This document shows, piece after piece, positions 15,487-22,624 of a stretch of 27,726 bases of DNA. The stretch spans positions 1 to 27,726 of the forward strand of contig CAKPDY010000020.1 in the NCBI GenBank assembly GCA_934149165.1, written 5' to 3'. The position numbers and the translations under genes were made by a program. This DNA is from an uncultured Clostridia bacterium (GTDB taxonomy: Bacteria; Bacillota; Clostridia; TANB77; CAG-508). The number at the start of each line of letters is the position of its first letter. The first letter of the stretch is position 1. Under the pieces are notes generated by a model. It ran no database searches. It was not told the origin of the DNA and saw only the letters and a program-made list of their open reading frames with translations.

Positions 15487-16455
15487 ATGGAAAAAAATTA
15501 TATAAGAAAATTAAAAATAGGAAATTTGGAGCTTGAAAACAATGTGTTTTTAGCTCCAATGGCAGGAATTACAGATAGACCCTTTAGAATAATTTGTGAA
15601 GAATTTAGACCTGGTCTTGTTTTCACAGAAATGGTTAGTTCTAAAGGTTTATTTTATAGAGATAATAAAACAGATTTATTATTAAATATGAAGGAAGAAA
15701 AAGGTCCTATAGCAGTTCAAATATTCGGAAATGATGTAGAAGCAATGAAATATGCTGCACAATATGTTAGTGAATTTGCTAGTATTGTTGATATTAATAT
15801 GGGATGCCCAGCACCAAAAGTAGTTAAAAATGGAGATGGAAGTAAATTATTATTAAATCTACCATTAGTGGAAGAAATAGTTACAGAGGTTGTAAAATCA
15901 AGTAAAGTTCCTGTAACAGTAAAAATAAGAAAAGGTTGGGATAACAATAATATTGTTGCTGTTGAAGTAGCAAAAATTATTGAAAAGGCTGGTGCATCAG
16001 CAATCACTATACATGGCAGAACTAGAGATGAGTTTTATTCTGGAAATGCAGATTGGCAGATAATAAAAAAGGTTAAACAAAGTGTGAGTATTCCTGTTAT
16101 AGGAAACGGTGACATAAAATCTAAAGAAGATGCCATAAAAATGTTTGAAACTACAGGAGTTGATGGAATAATGATTGGAAGAGCTGCTTTAGGTAATCCA
16201 TGGATTTTTGAGGAAATTATATTAGGAAAAAATAAAAAAGTTTCTAACAGCCAAAAATTAAGTGTTATATTAAAACATATAGATTTAGAGGTACAAGATA
16301 AAGGAGAAATAACTGCAATTAGAGAAATGAGAAAACATATTGGCTGGTATATAAAAAATTGCAAAGATGCATCAAAAGCTAGAGATATTATCAATAAAAT
16401 AGACAACAGAGTTGAACTTGAAAATTGTATTAAGGAATATTTTAATAATTTGTGA
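15487..16455 (+). CDS. dusB: tRNA-dihydrouridine synthase B
   Basis: The 322-residue flavoprotein shows FLAPMAGITDRPFR at the FMN-binding start and DINMGCPAPKVVKNGDGSKL with the catalytic Cys of the NMGCPA motif. ITIHGRTRDEFYSG, PVIGNGDI and DGIMIGRAALGNPW, the phosphate-binding loops, follow. It reduces specific uridines of tRNA to dihydrouridine with NADPH. I take the ATG at 15487, with GGAG 6 bases upstream, over the in-frame GTG at 15475. It begins 15 bases after rodA and ends in TGA, followed by a good terminator, so it closes the minD-minE-rodA-dusB transcription unit. Confidence 0.95.
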   Translation: MEKNYIRKLKIGNLELENNVFLAPMAGITDRPFRIICEEFRPGLVFTEMVSSKGLFYRDNKTDLLLNMKEEKGPIAVQIFGNDVEAMKYAAQYVSEFASIVDINMGCPAPKVVKNGDGSKLLLNLPLVEEIVTEVVKSSKVPVTVKIRKGWDNNNIVAVEVAKIIEKAGASAITIHGRTRDEFYSGNADWQIIKKVKQSVSIPVIGNGDIKSKEDAIKMFETTGVDGIMIGRAALGNPWIFEEIILGKNKKVSNSQKLSVILKHIDLEVQDKGEITAIREMRKHIGWYIKNCKDASKARDIINKIDNRVELENCIKEYFNNL

Positions 16456-16467
16456 ATATTATTTTGA

Positions 16468-16493
16468 AGAATAGATTTTATCTATTCTTTTTT
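16468..16493 (+). terminator. Terminator of the minD operon
   Basis: AGAATAGAT (16468-16476) pairs with ATCTATTCT (16480-16488) over a TTT loop, followed by T residues. Confidence 0.85.
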
Positions 16494-16556
16494 CATATTG
16501 TAATGGAAAAACTATATTTGTTGAAATTGTTTATTAATAAAAAGGGGGGAATAAAA

Positions 16557-17231
16557 GTGAAAAATAAAAAGATAATTTTACTATGTATTGTTTGTATAAT
16601 TTTAGTGATTTTATTTTTTATAATTTTTAAAATTCTGAATTATAAAAATACCAAAATGGGAAATAATATAAGTGATAAAACTTTAGAAGAAGTTGAAGAA
16701 TATATTTTAAATATTAGTTCATATGATGCAGAAATGGAGGTAACTGTTGAAAGTAATAAAAATACTAATAAATATATATTAAGTCAAAAATATACTAGTC
16801 CAAATATTGTTTGTCAAAAAGTTATTGAGCCTAAAAATATTGAAGGGTTAACAGTAAAATATGATGGAAATAATTTAGAAATTTCAAATTCTAATTTAAA
16901 TTTAAGTACTATATATGAAAACTATACATATATAGCAGATAATATATTGTGGCTTAGCGATTTTATTGAAAATTATAAAGCTAATAAAGGTACAATTATA
17001 GAAGAAAATAATACTATAATAATGCAAACTAAATGTAATGGAAATAAATATTCTGCTTATGAAAAATTATATATAGATAGAAATGAAAATAAAATTACCA
17101 AATTAGTAATAGAGGATGAGAACAAGAAAGAAAAAATTTACATAACATATAATAAGATGAAAATTGGTAGTTTGAGTAAAGAAAATGTATTAGCTTTTAG
17201 AGTAAAAAATATTGAAATGCAGGATATATAG
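16557..17231 (+). CDS. GerS/LolA-like outer-surface protein
   Basis: The 224-residue protein starts at GTG with an AAGGGGGG site just upstream; an in-frame ATG at 16452 overlaps the dusB stop and the terminator and is unlikely. It has one N-terminal membrane segment (about 6-27) and no lipobox Cys that I can see. The outside part resembles the lipoprotein-sorting (LolA-like) fold seen in clostridial GerS proteins: YDAEMEVTVES, then QKYTSPNIVCQKVIEPKNIEGLTVKYDGNNL, shown here only as landmarks. GerS is needed in C. difficile for cortex modification during spore formation. The similarity is at the pattern level, so function is tentative. MazF follows, as it often does near GerS-type and alanine racemase genes in clostridia; no racemase is present here. 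Confidence 0.6.
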   Translation: MKNKKIILLCIVCIILVILFFIIFKILNYKNTKMGNNISDKTLEEVEEYILNISSYDAEMEVTVESNKNTNKYILSQKYTSPNIVCQKVIEPKNIEGLTVKYDGNNLEISNSNLNLSTIYENYTYIADNILWLSDFIENYKANKGTIIEENNTIIMQTKCNGNKYSAYEKLYIDRNENKITKLVIEDENKKEKIYITYNKMKIGSLSKENVLAFRVKNIEMQDI

Positions 17232-17347
17232 TAATGTATTTATAATAATGTACTTATGATAAAAAACTACAATTTTATCTTTCTAATATTTAAATATATA
17301 AACTAAATAATGTTTTATTTAAAGAAGTAATAGGAGTTGAGTGTAAA

Positions 17348-17692
17348 ATGGTAGTTAAAAGAGGAGATATGTTTTATGCTGATTTAAGTCCAGTAATTGG
17401 CTCAGAACAGGGTGGAATACGTCCAGTTGTAATTATACAAAATGATATAGGAAATAAGCATAGTCCAACAGTAATTGCAGCAGCAATTACTTCCCAAACT
17501 GGAAAGAATAAATTACCTACACATATAGAAATAGGTTCAGAAAATAATGGGTTAAAAGCAGATTCGGTAGTACTTACAGAACAGATTAGAACAATAGATA
17601 AAAGTAGGTTAAAAGAAAAAATTGGCCATATTGATGATACAGTTATAATGAGTAAAATAAATAATGCATTAGGTGTAAGTTTCGGATTATAA
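17348..17692 (+). CDS. MazF/EndoA-type mRNA interferase
   Basis: The 114-residue protein is a close match in pattern to Bacillus EndoA (MazF): VKRGDMFYADLSPVIGSEQG at the start with the conserved loop before GGIRPVVIIQND, then TVIAAAITSQ, and LKADSVVLTEQIRTIDKSRL near residue 75. MazF dimers cut single-stranded mRNA at short sites. In most firmicutes a MazE/EndoAI antitoxin gene lies directly upstream, but the 116 bases before this gene have no such open frame, and the preceding gene is a membrane protein. The antitoxin may be elsewhere, unrecognised, or lost. No residue known to me as essential appears missing. Confidence 0.92.
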   Translation: MVVKRGDMFYADLSPVIGSEQGGIRPVVIIQNDIGNKHSPTVIAAAITSQTGKNKLPTHIEIGSENNGLKADSVVLTEQIRTIDKSRLKEKIGHIDDTVIMSKINNALGVSFGL

Positions 17693-17696
17693 TTTT

Positions 17697-17729
17697 AAAA
17701 GGGTGGTCTTTTTGTAAGACCATCCTTTT
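17697..17729. terminator. Bidirectional terminator between mazF and htrA
   Basis: AAAAGGGTGGTCTT (17697-17710) pairs with AAGACCATCCTTTT (17716-17729) with one G-rich mismatch; T and A tracts on both sides allow action on both strands. It overlaps the htrA stop codon by two bases. Confidence 0.85.
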
Positions 17730-18972
17730 AAGGTTGTTCACCTAAAGTAATTTCTATATCAATATATTCATTATTTCTATATACTTTTAATTTAATAGTA
17801 TCACCTATATTATGTGAGTTTTTAACTTCATTTAATTCATCCATTGTTTTTATTTGTTTTCCATCAGCTTCAGTAATAATATCATAAGATTTTATACCAG
17901 CTTTTTCTGCAGAAGAAAATTCTTCAACAGAAACAACATAAACACCTTCAACTAATTTATATTGTTTTGCAGTTGATTCATCAATGTTTTTTCCAGAAAT
18001 ACCAATATATGGTCTTTTTACTTTTCCATCTGATATTAATTGTTTATATACATCTATGGTTGAGTTTATAGGAATAGCAAATCCAATTCCTTCAATACCT
18101 GTTCCAGAAAGTTTTAAAGTATTTATACCTATTACTTGCCCTTGTGAGTTAACTAAAGCACCACCACTATTTCCAGAATTTATTGCAGCATCTGTTTGAA
18201 TAACTGTATAGTTTCTACCATCAGATGTGATTGTTCTATTAACAGCACTTATAATTCCAGCTGTTACAGTACTTTCCATGCCTAATGGATTTCCAATTGC
18301 CATAGAAAACTCGCCAACTTGAACTGAATCTGAATTTCCTAATTCTGCAGCTGGTAAACCATTTTTTTCTATTTTAATAACAGCTAAATCTGTTGTTTCA
18401 TCTGTTCCTACAATTTTAGCATCATATACAGTGCTGTCATTATATAATTTTACAGTTACTTTATTTGCTTGACTAACTTGATAATAAGATGAGCTTGAAG
18501 ATGTATTTACAATGTGGTTATTTGTTAATATATAACCATCTTCACTTATAATAACTCCAGAACCTGTTGCAGATGCAGATGATTTCATTGAATAGCCATA
18601 ATATGGTGAGTTTACTGTATATTCTACAGTAATTCCAACTATAGAAGGTAATACTTTATTTGCAGCATATATACCAGTTTTTGAATATTCTTCTAATGAT
18701 ACTAAGTTTGTGTTGCTTACAGATGTAGTATTTTTGTCTACTGTAGTGTTTTCTTTATTTTGAGTTGATTTTGATTCGGTAGATGTACTTATTTCTAAAT
18801 TTTCAATTAATTTATTTTTTAGTTGAGGAATACCTAAGCATAATCCTATTACTAATGATGTTCCTATAATTCCAGAGGCAAATGGAACAAATATGCATTT
18901 AAAAAATCCTATTTTAGGTTTTTGTGAATTGTTATTAGTGTCTAGTGTTTTAAAAAATTCATTATTATCCAT
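17728..18972 (-). CDS. htrA: HtrA/DegP-like S1C serine protease with PDZ domain
   Basis: The 414-residue protein has a cytoplasmic start, one membrane segment at about 26-48, a Ser/Thr/Asn-rich linker, then a trypsin-like domain. The catalytic triad is seen as His in YILTNNHIV (near 153), Asp in TDLAVIK (near 195) and Ser in NSGNSGGALVN (near 270). A PDZ domain (PYIGISGKNIDESTAKQYKL onward) ends the protein. HtrA degrades or refolds misfolded exported proteins at the cell surface. AGAAGGA precedes the ATG. A perfect palindrome at 19004-19025 in the upstream region suggests repression or stress control. It is monocistronic. Confidence 0.94.
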   Translation of the reverse strand: MDNNEFFKTLDTNNNSQKPKIGFFKCIFVPFASGIIGTSLVIGLCLGIPQLKNKLIENLEISTSTESKSTQNKENTTVDKNTTSVSNTNLVSLEEYSKTGIYAANKVLPSIVGITVEYTVNSPYYGYSMKSSASATGSGVIISEDGYILTNNHIVNTSSSSSYYQVSQANKVTVKLYNDSTVYDAKIVGTDETTDLAVIKIEKNGLPAAELGNSDSVQVGEFSMAIGNPLGMESTVTAGIISAVNRTITSDGRNYTVIQTDAAINSGNSGGALVNSQGQVIGINTLKLSGTGIEGIGFAIPINSTIDVYKQLISDGKVKRPYIGISGKNIDESTAKQYKLVEGVYVVSVEEFSSAEKAGIKSYDIITEADGKQIKTMDELNEVKNSHNIGDTIKLKVYRNNEYIDIEITLGEQP

Positions 18973-19003
18973 AATTTATCCTTCTTTCTTTTTTTTATAT
19001 CTA

Positions 19004-19025
19004 TATAATAACCTAAGTTATTATA
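19004..19025. promoter_or_regulatory. Palindromic candidate operator upstream of htrA
   Basis: Nine-base arms (19004-19012 and 19017-19025) are perfectly inverted around CTAA, 32 bases before the htrA start. Position and symmetry fit a dimeric regulator site overlapping the htrA promoter. The regulator is unknown. Confidence 0.45.
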
Positions 19026-19115
19026 ATAATACAACATGTTTGTGTTTTTTTGGTGAAAAAATATTAAATTTTAATAAAATAATTAAATATGTAATATTTG
19101 ATGTTTTTTTCATAC

Positions 19116-19144
19116 TTGCATTATACAAGAAAGTGTAATATAAT
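19116..19144 (+). promoter_or_regulatory. Promoter of the pseudopilin-like gene
   Basis: TTGCAT at 19116-19121, 17 bases, TATAAT at 19139-19144, about 47 bases before the start codon. Confidence 0.65.
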
Positions 19145-19191
19145 TCAAACAATGTAAAAAACATACATATGGAAGGGAATGACTTAGTAAA

Positions 19192-19967
19192 ATGAAACAG
19201 AAAAAGGGCACAGGTTTTGCAAAATTAATTGTATTAATAATAATAATTAGTTCAGTAGTATTTATAGGTGTTAAGTATATAAAAAAAGAAATTAAAAATG
19301 AATATATTAAAAATGTTCAAGCAGATTTATTATTAATTCAAGCAAAAATAGAAATTGTAAAAGGAAAATATAGTGTTGATAAAGAAAATAATTCGTTAAA
19401 AGGGTATCAATTAACACGGTTTGCCAGAAGGAATTAATTTGCAAGAATTCAATAGCAAAAATATAATAGCACAGGAAGATTATGAAAAATATTATTTATT
19501 AGATGAACAGGCCTTAAAAGATGCTGGATTAGATGAATTAATTGGTAAATATGATGGATATTTTTTAGTTAATTATGATAATTATGAAGTCATATATACT
19601 AATGGATATGAAAATTCTAATGGGATTTGGTGTTATAAAATATCGGATTTAAATAAGAAAAATGAAGTTAAAGGTTTTGAAAAGGAGTTAATTGAAACTG
19701 TTGCAGAAGCTAAACAAGCAGGTGAAACAGAACAAGAAAATAATGAACAAAGCACAAATAGTGAGCAAAGTAATAATCAAAATGAAAATAATACTGAAAA
19801 CCAAAGTCAAGAATCAAAAACAGAGGAACCTACTAAAACACAAGAAAATACACGGAGAAGAACAAGTGGTACATAGTAATTCATATACAAAAATAAAAGG
19901 TGAAATTCAAAGAATATTGCAAGAAAATAAACAAAAGGCACAAGAAATATCAATTTTAATAGAATAA
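19192..19967 (+). CDS. Pseudopilin-like membrane-anchored protein needing two +1 shifts at CGG
   Basis: Three frames join into one 257-residue protein. A short basic start with GTGF and a hydrophobic helix (about residues 10-28) is followed by a charged helix (KKEIKNEYIKNVQADLLL), as in pseudopilin-like proteins. A globular part then reads YYLLDEQALKDAGLDELIGK and NGIWCYKISDL, followed by a Gln/Asn/Glu-rich low-complexity stretch and a basic helical tail. CGG at 19417-19419 and CGG at 19853-19855 each lead to an early stop in frame 0; skipping C gives GGT and GGA, restoring LTGLPEGINL and ENTGEEQVVH. Composition and sense are continuous across both joins, which argues against decay. Function is unknown; no prepilin peptidase or pilus genes are nearby. 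The GGAAGGGA site is rather far (about 14 bases) from the ATG. RNase HII follows 11 bases later. Confidence 0.65.
19417..19420 (+). promoter_or_regulatory. +1 frameshift site CGGT, pseudopilin-like gene, first
   Basis: Frame 0 reads ACA, CGG, TTT and stops at 19435-19437; skipping C restores GGT (Gly), TTG, CCA. Confidence 0.75.
19853..19856 (+). promoter_or_regulatory. +1 frameshift site CGGA, pseudopilin-like gene, second
   Basis: Frame 0 reads ACA, CGG, AGA and stops at 19874-19876; skipping C restores GGA (Gly), GAA, GAA and 36 more codons. Confidence 0.72.
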
Positions 19968-19978
19968 GGGGCATAAAA

Positions 19979-20611
19979 ATGAAAGAAAAAGAATTATTAA
20001 GATTACAAGAAATAAAAAAGATAGAAGAAGAAATATATAGTAAAGGAATAGAATATATATGTGGAATAGATGAGGCAGGAAGAGGTCCACTTGCAGGACC
20101 TGTTGTAGTTGCAAGTGTAATAATGCCAAAAGATTCAATGATAGAAGGTGTTAATGATTCAAAAAAAGTATCAGAAAAGAAAAGAGAAAAACTATATGAA
20201 GAAATAATTCAATCTGCAATAAGTTATAATGTAGGAATTGTAGATCAAAAAGAAATAGACAGAGTAAATATCTTAAATGCTACAAAAGCAGGATTAACTG
20301 AATCTGTAAGAGGATTAAAAGTTAAACCAGATATAATTTTAGTAGATGCTTTAACAAAAATAGATACGTGTGGAATACCATATGAATCTATTATAAAAGG
20401 TGACGCAAAAAGTTATTCAATAGCTGCAGCTTCAATAATTGCAAAAGTCACAAGAGATAGAATTATGAGACAATGGCATGAAATATATCCAGAATATAAT
20501 TTTATACAACACAAAGGGTATGGAACAGCCGGACATATTGCAGCAATAAAACAATATGGCTTATGCCCATTACATAGATTAAGTTTTGTGAAAAATATTG
20601 TTAAAAATTAG
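19979..20611 (+). CDS. rnhB: Ribonuclease HII
   Basis: The 210-residue enzyme shows CGIDEAGRGPLAGPVVVA with the Asp-Glu metal ligands of RNase HII, NDSKKVSEKKRE, and later DALTKID and KGDAKSYSIAAASIIAKVTR, which hold the remaining acidic residues. It cuts RNA in RNA-DNA hybrids and at single ribonucleotides in DNA. It begins 11 bases after the pseudopilin-like gene with GGGG as a weak ribosome site and is probably co-transcribed with it. Length and all motifs are normal, with no CGG codon. Confidence 0.96.
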   Translation: MKEKELLRLQEIKKIEEEIYSKGIEYICGIDEAGRGPLAGPVVVASVIMPKDSMIEGVNDSKKVSEKKREKLYEEIIQSAISYNVGIVDQKEIDRVNILNATKAGLTESVRGLKVKPDIILVDALTKIDTCGIPYESIIKGDAKSYSIAAASIIAKVTRDRIMRQWHEIYPEYNFIQHKGYGTAGHIAAIKQYGLCPLHRLSFVKNIVKN

Positions 20612-20668
20612 AAAACATATATGTATTGACAATATTATGTGAAACATAAAAATAGGGGGCTAATAAAT

Positions 20669-21973
20669 ATGAATATATTAGAAATAATTGCAAAAAAAAG
20701 AGATAAAAAAGAATTGTTAAAAGAAGAGATTGATTTTTTTATTGAACAATATACATGTGGAAATGTAACAGATTATCAAGCAGCAGCTTTAATTATGGCT
20801 ATATATTTAAATGGTATGACTAATAAAGAAATAACCAATTTAACTATTGCTATGGCATATTCAGGAGAAGTTCTTGATTTATCACAATTTGGAGAAAATG
20901 TTGTTGATAAACATTCAACAGGAGGTATTGGTGATAAAGTTACATTAATTTTAATGCCTATTATTGCAGCATTAGGGGTGCCTGTTGCAAAAATGTCTGG
21001 TAGAGGATTAGGGTTTACAGGAGGTACTATAGATAAACTCGAATCAATTCCAGGATATAATACTCAAATTTCAATTGAAGAATTTAAAAATAATGTTGAA
21101 AAAATAGGAATTAGTTTAATGGGACAAACATTAAATTTGGCTCCGGCAGATAAAAAAATATATGCTCTAAGAGATTCAATAAGTTGTGTTGAAAATATTC
21201 CATTAATTGCTTCAAGTATTATGAGTAAAAAAATTGCAGCAGGTGCAAATAAAATTGTTTTAGAAGTTACTGTTGGAAATGGTGCATTTATGAAAAATAT
21301 AGAAGATGCAAGAAAATTGTCTGAAACAATGATTAATATTGGCAAATTAGCCGGAAAAGAAACTGTATGTATTTTAACAAATATGGATGAGCCACTTGGA
21401 TATTCTATAGGAAATTCTTTGGAAGTTATAGAAGCGGTAGAAGCACTTCAAGGTGACATGGAAGATGATGTAAAACAGGTTGTATTAGAACTTGGAAGTT
21501 ATATGATTAAGTTATCTGGAAAAGGAGATAATATAGAAGAAAACAAAAGAAAAATGGTAGAATGCATAGATAGTGGGATGGCATATATGAAATTTTTAGA
21601 ATTAATTGAAAATCAAGGTGGAGATGTTTCATACATTAATGACATATCTAAATTTGAAAATGCAAAATATGTGTATCCAGTTTTATCAGATAAAATTGGT
21701 TATATAAAAAATATTAATGCAGAAAAGCTTGGAAGAATATCATGTGATTTAGGTGCAGGAAGGCTAAAAAAGGAAGATGTTATTGATAAAAATGTTGGAT
21801 TAATTATAAATAAAAAAATTGGTGATAGTGTCAAAAAAGATGACGTTTTAGGCATTATTCATGCAAATGATGAAATTAAATTAAAAAATGCAATTAATGA
21901 ACTAAAAAGTTGTTTTAATATTTGTGAAGAGTATGTTGATAAACCTAAAGTGATTTTGGGGATTATGGAATAA
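20669..21973 (+). CDS. pdp: Pyrimidine-nucleoside phosphorylase
   Basis: The 434-residue enzyme starts at an ATG with AGGGGG 9 bases upstream; an in-frame GTG 30 bases earlier lacks a site. The glycosyltransferase family 3 pattern is clear: KHSTGGIGDKVTLILMP (phosphate site) and KMSGRGLGFTGGTIDKLES, the thymidine phosphorylase family signature. SIMSKKIAAGANKIVLEV follows, and a C-terminal beta-hairpin domain reads LGRISCDLGAGR and KIGDSVKKDDVLGIIHA. It splits uridine, thymidine or deoxyuridine with phosphate to base and (deoxy)ribose 1-phosphate in salvage. The gene stands 57 bases after rnhB and is closed by a terminator. Confidence 0.95.
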   Translation: MNILEIIAKKRDKKELLKEEIDFFIEQYTCGNVTDYQAAALIMAIYLNGMTNKEITNLTIAMAYSGEVLDLSQFGENVVDKHSTGGIGDKVTLILMPIIAALGVPVAKMSGRGLGFTGGTIDKLESIPGYNTQISIEEFKNNVEKIGISLMGQTLNLAPADKKIYALRDSISCVENIPLIASSIMSKKIAAGANKIVLEVTVGNGAFMKNIEDARKLSETMINIGKLAGKETVCILTNMDEPLGYSIGNSLEVIEAVEALQGDMEDDVKQVVLELGSYMIKLSGKGDNIEENKRKMVECIDSGMAYMKFLELIENQGGDVSYINDISKFENAKYVYPVLSDKIGYIKNINAEKLGRISCDLGAGRLKKEDVIDKNVGLIINKKIGDSVKKDDVLGIIHANDEIKLKNAINELKSCFNICEEYVDKPKVILGIME

Positions 21974-21990
21974 TTTTCTAATAAATTATA

Positions 21991-22024
21991 AAAAATGTGT
22001 AAAAATTTACTTTTACACATTTTT
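21991..22024. terminator. Bidirectional terminator after pdp
   Basis: AAAAATGTGTAAAA (21991-22004) pairs perfectly with TTTTACACATTTTT (22011-22024). The minus-strand zinc ribbon gene ends 10 bases beyond. Confidence 0.85.
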
Positions 22025-22033
22025 TAATATTTA

Positions 22034-22267
22034 TTAAAGATTATTTAATTCAGAAAATTTAGAATTTTCGCTAATAATTCTATTTAGGTTTTTTGGTAAA
22101 ATAGCAGTATTTTTAGAAAGTTGTTCTATAGTGTTTGGAGTTGTATAATTTTCTAAATAATTTTCTAGCTTTTTTATTTCGATTGAATCTTTAGTAACAC
22201 AATTTGGACAAATATTTCCTGATTGTGTGTGGAAACATCCACAACGTGAACATTTATTAAATTCCAT
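22034..22267 (-). CDS. YvyF-like zinc ribbon protein
   Basis: The 77-residue protein begins MEFNKCSRCG and continues with CPNC, giving two CxxC knuckles for one zinc ion, then an acidic helix (IEIKKLENYLENY) and a helix-turn-helix-like end (NTIEQLSKNTAILPKNLNRI). This order matches the small YvyF-type family, found in firmicutes mostly near late flagellar genes. No flagellar gene is in the window. AAGGAGGT precedes the ATG, and a promoter lies at 22304-22331. The role is unknown; regulatory binding is likely from the fold. Confidence 0.7.
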   Translation of the reverse strand: MEFNKCSRCGCFHTQSGNICPNCVTKDSIEIKKLENYLENYTTPNTIEQLSKNTAILPKNLNRIISENSKFSELNNL

Positions 22268-22303
22268 ATAGTTACCTCCTTTTATTGAGATATTATTGAA
22301 TTT

Positions 22304-22331
22304 ATTTTATCATATGAAGCAATTTTGTCAA
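22304..22331 (-). promoter_or_regulatory. Promoter of the zinc ribbon gene
   Basis: On the minus strand TTGACA (22331-22326) and TAAAAT (22309-22304) are 16 bases apart, about 40 bases before the start codon. Confidence 0.65.
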
Positions 22332-22494
22332 GTAAAAAAATAAGTAATTTGAGACGTTTTAATTTTTATATGAAATATTTTAGCAGTTATCCAGCTAAAA
22401 CAAATATTATGCAACCTAATTGCTCTACATAGTGATTGTTTTTAGCTTATTCTACAATAAAAAATACAAGCTATAACTTAAAAAAGCTGGATTG

Positions 22495-22511
22495 TGTCGA
22501 ATTGAGTCGAA
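22495..22511 (+). promoter_or_regulatory. Tandem (T/A)GTCGAA boxes upstream of the kinase gene
   Basis: TGTCGAA at 22495-22501 and AGTCGAA at 22505-22511 repeat with a 10-base period, as at 5474-5490. The first matches the Spo0A box core. The rest of the 22332-22612 interval is AT-rich and shows no gene that I can support. Confidence 0.35.
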
Positions 22512-22624
22512 ATAAAGGGCACGATTTATGTTGAAATTTGAAAAATTAAATGGTAAACTTATATAAGTTAAATTAAAAAATAAATAGCTATACAATAAGG
22601 TTATAAAAGGGGATGTTGAATAAT

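Noticed and set aside
10234..19856. The CGG frame breaks as plain sequencing or assembly errors
   Set aside because: Not fully excluded, but errors rarely insert C outside homopolymers, and they would not all fall in the Gly phase before GG, nor reveal a family-like end in the deacetylase. Raw reads would decide. A base-calling artefact tied to a methylated motif remains the best alternative.
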